Below are positions 1-5,631 of a stretch of 7,497 nucleotides of DNA, in pieces. Location: positions 1-7,497 of the forward strand of contig MHEF01000151.1 in the NCBI GenBank assembly GCA_001805125.1, in the 5' to 3' direction. A program made the translations under genes and the position numbers. Positions within the stretch are counted from its first letter, which is position 1; the number at the start of each line of letters is the position of its first letter. Source of the DNA: Nitrospirae bacterium RBG_13_39_12 (GTDB lineage Bacteria > Nitrospirota > Thermodesulfovibrionia > Thermodesulfovibrionales > SM23-35). The notes under the pieces are model-generated. The model did no database searches, was not told where the DNA came from, and saw only the letters and a list, made by a program, of their open reading frames with translations.

Positions 1-1
1 A

Positions 2-631
2 CCGTTTAGTCCCTCAAGCCCTTATGCCGCTTCAAAATTGTATGCCCACTCAATGGTAAGGATTTATCGCACTGGATACAATTTGTTTGTATGTAATGGC
101 ATCTTATTCAATCATGAATCTCCCTTAAGAGGATTAGAATTTGTTACGCGGAAAATAACAAACGCTGCTGCAAAGATAAAATTGGGGATAGAGAAGTATT
201 TAGTGTTAGGGAATTTAGATTCGAACCGGGATTGGGGTTATGCACCTGATTATATAAAGTCGATGTGGCTTATGCTGAAGCAAAATAAACCAGATGATTA
301 TGTAATTGCAACCAAACAGACGCACTCTGTTAGAGAATTTGTACAGGAAGCTTTTGGAATTTTAGGATTAGACTGGGAAAAGCATGTAAAAACCTCAAAA
401 CAATTTATACGCCCGGTTGAAGTTAATTACTTAAGGGGCAATTATTCAAAGGCTAAAAGAAAATTAGGGTGGAACCCAAAAGTTACGTTTAAGGAGTTAG
501 TTGCCATAATGGTTAAAGCAGATCTTGATAGATGGCAGAAGTGGCTGAAAGGCGAACACTTCCCTTGGGATGCCTCAAATTATCCTGATGAAAAGATAAT
601 TATTTCAAGAAAAGTTAGATACGATAAATAG
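2..631 (+). CDS. gmd: GDP-mannose 4,6-dehydratase, C-terminal part (5' end outside window)
   Basis: This enzyme converts GDP-D-mannose to GDP-4-keto-6-deoxy-D-mannose in the cytoplasm, using bound NADP, and supplies the substrate for perosamine, rhamnose, fucose or colitose synthesis. The frame is open from base 2 and gives 209 residues to the TAG stop. The family is usually about 345-370 residues, so roughly 155 N-terminal residues, including the Rossmann glycine motif, lie upstream. Visible hallmarks are the SDR catalytic YxxxK (Tyr codon at 23-25, Lys at 35-37, within SPYAASKLYAH), then NGILFNHESPLRG, FVTRKIT, GNLDSNRDWGYAPDYIKSMWLML, DDYVIAT..THSVREFV and a C-terminal RPVEVNYLRGNYSKAKRKLGW. 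These are diagnostic for Gmd among SDRs. A tail of about 30 residues (WQKWLKGEHFPWDASNYP...) extends past the usual ADLxRW end. The next gene follows after 38 bases and probably uses its product. Assignment is near certain. Confidence 0.96.
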   Translation, partial: PFSPSSPYAASKLYAHSMVRIYRTGYNLFVCNGILFNHESPLRGLEFVTRKITNAAAKIKLGIEKYLVLGNLDSNRDWGYAPDYIKSMWLMLKQNKPDDYVIATKQTHSVREFVQEAFGILGLDWEKHVKTSKQFIRPVEVNYLRGNYSKAKRKLGWNPKVTFKELVAIMVKADLDRWQKWLKGEHFPWDASNYPDEKIIISRKVRYDK

Positions 632-669
632 ATTGGAACAAAATTCTTTTCTGAGCATGAGAATATTTT

Positions 670-1797
670 ATGGATGATTTTATCCCTGTATGTGAAACAT
701 CACTCCTTGGCAACGAAAAAAAGTATCTGATGGATGCTATCGAGACTGGCTGGATTTCTTCTGCAGGGAAATACATTCCTGCCTTTGAAGAGAAATTTGC
801 TGCCTATTGTGATGCTAAGTACGGTATTGCTGTTTGTAACGGTACTTCTGCACTTCATTTAGCCTTGGTAGCATTAGGGATCAAGGATGACGATGAGGTG
901 ATTGTTCCTAATTTTACAATGATAGCATCAGCAGTTTCAGTCTGCTATGCAGGCGCTAAACCGGTGTTTGTGGATGCTGAGCCGCATACATGGAATATTG
1001 ATCCTGCAGGGATTGAAGAAATGATTACCCGTAAAACCAAGGCTATTATGCCTGTCCATATTTATGGTCATCCATGTGATATGGAACCGATTTGGGAGAT
1101 TGCTAAAAGGTACGATCTTAAGGTAATTGAAGATGCTGCTGAGGCCCACGGCGCTGAATATAGAGGACAAAAAAGTGGAAGTCTTGGTAATATTGCTGCG
1201 TTTAGTTTTTTTGCAAATAAAAATATCACTACAGGCGAAGGCGGTATGGTAGTAACAAACGATGATGAGCTTGCCGGTAAATGTAGGTATTATAAAAATC
1301 TTTGTTTTCCATTGCAGGGAGGACGTTCCTATATCCACGGAGATATTGGTTTTAACTACAGGATATCAAATCTTCATGCTGCCATTGGATTAGCTCAAGT
1401 AGAAAAAGCAGATGAGTACAGGGCAATGAGAACCCGTAATGCACATATTTATCATGAATACTTACATGATGTACCAGGAATAACATTGCAGCCAGAGACA
1501 CGTGGGTGTTTAAATGTTTATTGGATGAATGGCGTTTTAATAAACCCTGAGGTTTATGGGCATACCCGTGAAGAGCTTGTAACATATCTTAAAACAAAAG
1601 GTATTGATACTCGTAACTTTTTTATAGGTATGCACAGGCAACCAGCCCTTAAAAAATATGGCTGTAACGTATCAGGAGATTATCCTGTTTCGGATAAGTT
1701 GGCAGAAAATGGTCTTTATCTTCCGTCAGCAAGCCACTTGAAGCAGGAACAAATCAGCTTTATATGTGAAACGATTATTCGATTTCGGAAGTGTTAG
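670..1797 (+). CDS. per: GDP-perosamine synthase-like PLP aminotransferase (DegT/DnrJ/EryC1/StrS family)
   Basis: The predicted reaction is PLP-dependent transfer of an amino group from glutamate to C4 of GDP-4-keto-6-deoxymannose, giving GDP-D-perosamine. The 375-residue length fits the family. Family marks in order are TGWISSAGKYIPAFE (26-40), NGTSALHLAL (57-66, phosphate binding), DEVIVPNFT (75-83), MPVHIYGHPCDM (127-138), EDAAEAHG (154-161, Asp155 expected to contact the pyridine nitrogen), FSFFANKNITTGEGGM (178-193, with Lys184 as the PLP Schiff-base lysine) and GFNYRISNLHAAIGLAQ (227-243). Having Lys rather than His at 184 argues against the ColD-type 3-dehydratase of colitose synthesis. 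From recall the sequence resembles Vibrio RfbE and Caulobacter perosamine synthase, and the adjacent gmd supports this substrate. The ATG is the only in-frame start after a TGA at 658-660. A strong Shine-Dalgarno is absent. A related 4-aminotransferase acting on another keto-sugar remains possible. Confidence 0.88.
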   Translation: MDDFIPVCETSLLGNEKKYLMDAIETGWISSAGKYIPAFEEKFAAYCDAKYGIAVCNGTSALHLALVALGIKDDDEVIVPNFTMIASAVSVCYAGAKPVFVDAEPHTWNIDPAGIEEMITRKTKAIMPVHIYGHPCDMEPIWEIAKRYDLKVIEDAAEAHGAEYRGQKSGSLGNIAAFSFFANKNITTGEGGMVVTNDDELAGKCRYYKNLCFPLQGGRSYIHGDIGFNYRISNLHAAIGLAQVEKADEYRAMRTRNAHIYHEYLHDVPGITLQPETRGCLNVYWMNGVLINPEVYGHTREELVTYLKTKGIDTRNFFIGMHRQPALKKYGCNVSGDYPVSDKLAENGLYLPSASHLKQEQISFICETIIRFRKC

Positions 1798-1809
1798 TGC
1801 ATTAAAGTT

Positions 1810-2808
1810 ATGATTAATCTGGCTGAGAGACTGAAGGGCAAGAGAGTGCTCATCACGGGCGGGCTTGGGATGATAGGCAGTACCATAGCCCGTAAACTTG
1901 TAAGATTTGGTGCCAAAGTAACTCTGGCAGATGCATGCATTGAACCATACGGATCCAATATGTTCAATGTGCAGGAAATCAGCAACTTGATAAGTATAAG
2001 CATCACTGATATTAGGGATAAGGAATCCATCAAGTTTCTTGTGAAGGATAAAGATATTATTTTTAACCTCGCTGGCCAGGTCAGCCATAACGACAGCATT
2101 GACAATCCTTTTCTTGACGCTGAAATAAACTATTTCGGTCAATTGAACGTGCTTGAAAGCGTAAGAAGGTACAACCCGGAGGCGGTTCTATTGTTTCCTG
2201 GATCGAGACTGCAATTCGGCAGAATAGAGAGCAACCCAGTTGATGAAAAACATCCTTTAAGGCCTAGAACCCCTTATGCCTTGAATAAAACTGCTGCAGA
2301 GAACATGTATTTATTTTACCACGAAATTTATGGTATCCCCTGTACAATATTCAGAATTGCAAATCCATACGGCCCGAGATCGCAGATGAAGCATTCTAAG
2401 TATTCTATTGTCAACTGGTTTGTTAGGCAGGCAATGGAAGGAAAAATCATAAAGGTCTTTGGTGATGGTGAGCAGATTAGAGACTATATTTACGTCGATG
2501 ACCTTGCTGATGCCTTCCTTTATGCTTCAGTGGAGCCGAAATGCAGGGGCGAGGTCTACAATGTGGGTTCCGGTGAAGGGACAAGATTCAAAGACATGGT
2601 GGAAACAATTTTAGATGTTATAGGGGATGGAAAAGTTGAATATGTGCCCTGGCCTGACAATTACATCAACGTTGAGACAGGGGACTACGTGACGGATATT
2701 CGAAAAATTTGCGGTGCTATTCAATGGAAACCCAAAACAAAACTAAGAGAAGGGATAAAACTGACCTTTGAATACTATAAAGAAAATAAATCATACTATT
2801 GGCAATAG
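1810..2808 (+). CDS. Extended SDR NAD-dependent nucleotide-sugar epimerase/dehydratase, substrate unknown
   Basis: A 332-residue cytoplasmic oxidoreductase of the extended SDR (GalE/RmlB-like) family. It has the dinucleotide-binding motif TGGLGMIGS (16-24), the acidic residue D41 after beta-2, NLAG (86-89), the catalytic serine in GSRLQFG (Ser132, aligning with GalE Ser124), YALNK (Tyr156, Lys160), RIANPYGPR (182-190), RDYIYVDDLADAFL (224-237) and YNVGSGEGT (250-258). The stretch AGQVSHNDSIDNPF..EINYFGQLNVLE..RRYNPE is typical of a subgroup usually annotated only as NAD-dependent epimerase/dehydratase or UDP-glucose 4-epimerase-like. The ATG lies 12 bases after the previous stop, and that stop is in the same frame, so no upstream start exists. 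No clear ribosome site precedes it, so translational coupling is likely. Sampled GC is about 45-55%, higher than neighbours. Co-location suggests a role on a GDP- or UDP-sugar for the same glycan, but the substrate is inference only. Confidence 0.87.
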   Translation: MINLAERLKGKRVLITGGLGMIGSTIARKLVRFGAKVTLADACIEPYGSNMFNVQEISNLISISITDIRDKESIKFLVKDKDIIFNLAGQVSHNDSIDNPFLDAEINYFGQLNVLESVRRYNPEAVLLFPGSRLQFGRIESNPVDEKHPLRPRTPYALNKTAAENMYLFYHEIYGIPCTIFRIANPYGPRSQMKHSKYSIVNWFVRQAMEGKIIKVFGDGEQIRDYIYVDDLADAFLYASVEPKCRGEVYNVGSGEGTRFKDMVETILDVIGDGKVEYVPWPDNYINVETGDYVTDIRKICGAIQWKPKTKLREGIKLTFEYYKENKSYYWQ

Positions 2809-2862
2809 AAAAATATACGGAACCACAATTGTTGTAGATCTCCCATACAAATTAGTTACACT

Positions 2863-2890
2863 TTAACAACAAATATTCGATGCTTATTAT
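2863..2890 (+). promoter_or_regulatory. Candidate sigma70-type promoter in the 179-base intergenic gap
   Basis: TTAACA (2863-2868, 5 of 6 to the -35 consensus) and TATTAT (2885-2890, 5 of 6 to the -10 consensus) are separated by 16 bases. This lies in the longest non-coding gap of the window (2809-2987), which is AT-rich and otherwise holds no ORF, RNA or convincing terminator hairpin. It could drive the methyltransferase and glycosyltransferase genes separately from gmd-per-SDR, with a leader of about 90 bases. Chance matches are common in AT-rich DNA, so support is modest. Confidence 0.3.
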
Positions 2891-2987
2891 CCTCCTGTCT
2901 ATTTTTTCGAGATCTTAACTCCTTTAATAAGGTTTACTGGTGCATGAGAAATCATTTGGAATATATTGATCTAATAGCGATGAATTT

Positions 2988-3758
2988 GTGATAAATATCA
3001 TTCAAGATATGTTGAATAAGATTGTTTTTAACATTGTGAAATATGTGCGTAGAAAGGAAATTTCAGCAGGTAAGGAGTACCCTATAGATTTTGAACAATC
3101 CGATATTGAAATCATAAAAAAAGTTAGACAATATACTATGACTTCACCAGAAAGAATCGTTGCGCTCATTAAAGGTATACAGTATATTGTTAAAAATAAT
3201 ATCCCGGGAGATATTGTTGAATGTGGAGTTTGGAAAGGCGGTAGCATGATGGCAGCCGCTCTGGCTCTGATTGCCATGAAGGATACAGATAGGAATCTCT
3301 ATCTTTTTGATACCTTTGAAGGCATGACTGAACCAACTAAAGATGATATTTCTTGTAAAGGTGACAGGGCATTGGATTTACTTAAAAAAAATGAAAAAGA
3401 TGAAGAATCTTATATATGGGCCTATTCACCGCTTGAAAAAGTCAAAAGTAATTTATTATCAATAGGATATGATTTTAGAAAAATCCACTTCATTAAAGGG
3501 AAGGTTGAGGAAACTATTCCTGAGAAGGCTCCTGAAAAAATAAGTTTACTTCGTTTAGACACCGACTGGTATAAATCTACCCTTCACGAATTAGCCCATT
3601 TGTATCCCAGATTATCTCCCGGTGGAATTATTATTATAGACGATTACGGACACTGGCATGGAGCTAGAAAAGCTACTGAAGAATTTATAAAAAATAATAA
3701 CATCAGACTTTTCTTAAGTCGAATAGATTATACTGGGAAAATAGGAGTCAAACAATAG
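2988..3758 (+). CDS. TylF/MycF-family sugar O-methyltransferase
   Basis: A SAM-dependent methyltransferase of the TylF (macrocin O-methyltransferase) family, whose characterised members methylate sugar hydroxyls with a divalent metal. Here the acceptor is probably a deoxysugar of the polysaccharide or its activated precursor (inference). The 256 residues carry MTSPERIVALI (51-61), the SAM-binding loop ECGVWKGGS (78-86), LYLFDTFEGM (104-113), LLRLDTDWYKST (188-199) and IIIIDDYGHWHGARKA (214-229). The aspartates D191, D218 and D219 are the likely metal or catalytic acidic residues by analogy with the family. Length fits. The start is a GTG with no obvious Shine-Dalgarno. An in-frame ATG at 3009 would remove seven residues and is equally possible. 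The gene stands alone after a 179-base gap and is followed 55 bases later by a glycosyltransferase. Family assignment is firm, acceptor is not. Confidence 0.87.
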   Translation: MINIIQDMLNKIVFNIVKYVRRKEISAGKEYPIDFEQSDIEIIKKVRQYTMTSPERIVALIKGIQYIVKNNIPGDIVECGVWKGGSMMAAALALIAMKDTDRNLYLFDTFEGMTEPTKDDISCKGDRALDLLKKNEKDEESYIWAYSPLEKVKSNLLSIGYDFRKIHFIKGKVEETIPEKAPEKISLLRLDTDWYKSTLHELAHLYPRLSPGGIIIIDDYGHWHGARKATEEFIKNNNIRLFLSRIDYTGKIGVKQ

Positions 3759-3813
3759 CAATGGACTGTAATTCGAGATAGCAAGCTATAAAATAAGTAC
3801 CATTATTGATTCC

Positions 3814-4965
3814 GTGGATAAAGTAGCTGTTTTTATAAAAAAATACTCTATAGGTAAATCATCTCCTATTCTATGCTTGCTTGACCTTTTGTCAGATAAT
3901 TATGAGGTTGATTTATTTTTGCAAGAAGCATGGCACATGAATGCAACTGTTTTTGAAAAAGATACTATTAAACTGATAACGGTTGAAGGCAGGAAAGAAA
4001 ATAACAGCATAAAAATAATTAAAAATATATGGGATTTTCTTTTTGGCAAGAATTACAAAAATATAACTACAATTGATTATAACCGGAATTATAAGAGTTA
4101 TATCTGCTTTGATCCACATGGTTTTTTTCTGTGCAAAGAATTATTTCCCAGATCAATGCCTTTTTATTATAGTCTTGAACTGTATTTAAAAAATGACCAT
4201 TTTAATCTAGAATATCCCGAAGAAGTAATGAAGAAAGAAAAGGATGAGATAAATACAATTAAAGGTTTGATAATACAATCTCAAGAGAGAGAACATTTAT
4301 TCAGGAAAGAATATAACCTTTCTGATAGTGTTCCTGCGCTTATCCTCCCGGTCACCTATATGCAGTCTTCGGTCAAAGATAAGTCTTCTCTGCTCAGGGG
4401 AAAATATGACATTGACAAAAATAAAAAGATTGCACTTCATCTGGGCGGAATCCAGGAGTACTTTTCATGTATCGAACTGGCCCTGACCTTTTCAAAACTT
4501 GAAAACTGGGTCCTGATTTTTCATGGTTGCCACTACGGTGAGTATATTAGGAAGTTGAAAAATACGATTAAAAAAAACGGAATTAAGAATGTATATATAT
4601 CTGATGAGTTTTGCGAGCGAATCGAGGACATGGATGCAATTTTAATGTCCTGTGACGTTGGGATTGCCTGGTATAACAACGTTTCCCTGAATTTTTCGAC
4701 TGCAGGAAAATCTTCAGGAAAAATCTCCGCATACCTTAAATTTGGATTGCCTGTAATAGCAAAAAGATATCATAGCACCATAGAAGCAATTGAAGATACC
4801 GGCTGCGGTGTGTGTGTAGAAAGTTTTGATGAAATAGGGGATGCTATATCTCAAATCGAAAATAATTACAATCAATACTCAAAAAATGCCCTTGATGAAT
4901 TTGATAGGACATATCGCTTTGAAAATTATATGAAAGAAATAATAGATTTCATAGAAAGACCCTGA
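3814..4965 (+). CDS. Divergent GT-B fold glycosyltransferase
   Basis: A predicted 383-residue cytoplasmic or membrane-associated glycosyltransferase that would add one sugar of the repeat unit. The C-terminal half reads as a GT-B donor domain: strand and loop IALHLGGIQEYFS (206-218), NWVLIFHGCHYG (231-242), IKNVYISDEFCERIEDMDAILMSCDVGIAWYNN (257-289), then SSGKISAYLKFGLPVIAK (300-317), the pattern usually seen as PxKxxEYxxxGxPVI. The canonical E-x7-E of GT4 enzymes is not evident, since Ser-Gly-Lys stands where the first acidic residue often sits. The N-terminal half (1-180) is weakly conserved to my eye, and no membrane segment or signal peptide is obvious. GTG at 3814 is the only plausible start after the in-frame TAA at 3769, and it lacks a clear ribosome site. 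The fold is fairly sure; the donor and acceptor sugars cannot be inferred. Confidence 0.78.
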   Translation: MDKVAVFIKKYSIGKSSPILCLLDLLSDNYEVDLFLQEAWHMNATVFEKDTIKLITVEGRKENNSIKIIKNIWDFLFGKNYKNITTIDYNRNYKSYICFDPHGFFLCKELFPRSMPFYYSLELYLKNDHFNLEYPEEVMKKEKDEINTIKGLIIQSQEREHLFRKEYNLSDSVPALILPVTYMQSSVKDKSSLLRGKYDIDKNKKIALHLGGIQEYFSCIELALTFSKLENWVLIFHGCHYGEYIRKLKNTIKKNGIKNVYISDEFCERIEDMDAILMSCDVGIAWYNNVSLNFSTAGKSSGKISAYLKFGLPVIAKRYHSTIEAIEDTGCGVCVESFDEIGDAISQIENNYNQYSKNALDEFDRTYRFENYMKEIIDFIERP

Positions 4966-4971
4966 TGCCAT

Positions 4972-5008
4972 ATAAGGAAATCCCACGTCCATAGGAAAAA
5001 TCTCCCAC
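4972..5008 (+). repeat. Imperfect tandem repeat in the gap before the small methyltransferase
   Basis: Two related units, ATAAGGAAATCCCAC (4972-4986) and ATAGGAAAAATCTCCCAC (4991-5008), differ by small indels and lie just after the glycosyltransferase stop. A second short direct repeat, GTTAC-4 bases-GTTAC (5013-5026), follows. The 81-base gap holds no ORF or hairpin I can support. These may be slippage products or a degenerate regulatory site, with no function shown. Confidence 0.35.
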
Positions 5009-5046
5009 TTCTGTTACCGAGGTTACTTTAAACCAGAAATAGCATT

Positions 5047-5631
5047 ATGCTGGAAGAAGAATCAATCTGGATAAAAGAAGTATTAGAAAAGGCTGATTTA
5101 TCCAATGTAAGGGAAGTATTGGATGTAGGATCCTCAACAAAAGAGGTTCGGACCCAGACTCAACCTTATATAGATGAAAATATTTTTAATCCGTTGAGGA
5201 AGTGCAATATATCAATCTATTATTTGGACAAGAAAAAAAGTGAGGGTGTTGATTTGGTATATGACATAGAAAATGTCAGCGCAGATATGATCGGAAAGAA
5301 GTTCGATCTGGTTATCTGCTGTAATTTGTTAGAGCATGTGCTTAAACCCAATAAAGTAGCTTCCTTCTTGATGGATGTCGTTGAACGGGGTGGATATCTT
5401 TTAGTTACGGTACCCCAAACTTATCGCTATCACCCGGATCCTATAGATACCATGTTCCGACCCTCTATGGACGAGCTGATTTCGATGTTCGCTGGACTGG
5501 AGATTATTCGTAAAGCAACAATCAGGATAAGAGATAGGAAAAAATATAAACTTACGGAGCTCATTAGATATCTTATCCCATTTCTTAATTGGAAAGTCAA
5601 TTGTCTATTTATGAGGAAAGAAATGTTGTGA
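5047..5631 (+). CDS. Class I SAM-dependent methyltransferase (Methyltransf_11/23-like)
   Basis: A 194-residue Rossmann-fold methyltransferase. Motif I is VLDVGSS (24-30). YYLDKKK (58-64) provides the acidic residue Asp61 that normally binds the SAM ribose. DLVYDIENV (69-77) follows. FDLVICCNLLEHV (86-98) is the typical motif III with LLEH, and GGYLLVTVPQTYRYHPDPIDTMFRPSMDELISMF (115-148) is characteristic of methyltransferases found in sugar and cell-envelope clusters. The protein is short, with no added acceptor domain and no membrane segment. The ATG has no strong Shine-Dalgarno. The stop codon overlaps the start of the next gene in GTGA, so the two are very likely co-translated and may act on the same sugar or chain end. 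Acting on a sugar hydroxyl is inference; a lipid or small-molecule acceptor cannot be excluded. Confidence 0.83.
   Translation: MLEEESIWIKEVLEKADLSNVREVLDVGSSTKEVRTQTQPYIDENIFNPLRKCNISIYYLDKKKSEGVDLVYDIENVSADMIGKKFDLVICCNLLEHVLKPNKVASFLMDVVERGGYLLVTVPQTYRYHPDPIDTMFRPSMDELISMFAGLEIIRKATIRIRDRKKYKLTELIRYLIPFLNWKVNCLFMRKEML
5613..5620 (+). promoter_or_regulatory. Ribosome binding site fixing the GTG start of the WcaL-like glycosyltransferase
   Basis: GAGGAAAG lies inside the end of the methyltransferase gene, with the GAGG core 11 bases before the GTG at 5628. It is one of only two good Shine-Dalgarno matches in the window. It decides for GTG 5628 over the in-frame TTG at 5589, which lacks such a site and would force a 43-base overlap. 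Confidence 0.6.

Noticed and set aside
38..40. TTG as a possible start for the first gene
   Set aside because: The frame is open to the left edge and encodes conserved Gmd residues (SPYAASK) before it, so this TTG is an internal leucine.
937..1338. Open antisense frame within the perosamine synthase gene
   Set aside because: It lies wholly opposite a gene with complete family motifs, and its translation shows no recognisable domain. Similar antisense frames at 1352-1585, 1726-2142, 1794-2105, 3002-3277, 3913-4119, 5430-5804 and 6960-7418 are rejected for the same reason.
670..1797. ColD-type GDP-4-keto-6-deoxymannose 3-dehydratase (colitose pathway) as an alternative for the first aminotransferase
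   Set aside because: ColD has histidine in place of the PLP lysine; here the lysine is present in FFANKNITTGEGG.
2836..2916. AGATCTC ... GAGATCT inverted repeat in the intergenic gap
   Set aside because: The arms are 7 bases, rest on the palindrome AGATCT and are about 66 bases apart. This is expected by chance and unsupported as an operator or element end.
2921..2932. CCTT-TAAT-AAGG as a terminator hairpin
   Set aside because: The stem is only 4 base pairs and no T-run follows, so it is not a credible terminator.
5589..5591. TTG start for the WcaL-like glycosyltransferase
   Set aside because: It would add 13 residues unlike the family N-terminus and overlap the methyltransferase by 43 bases. 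GTG 5628 has a Shine-Dalgarno and gives the expected KIAFIVNAFPTLTETFI start.
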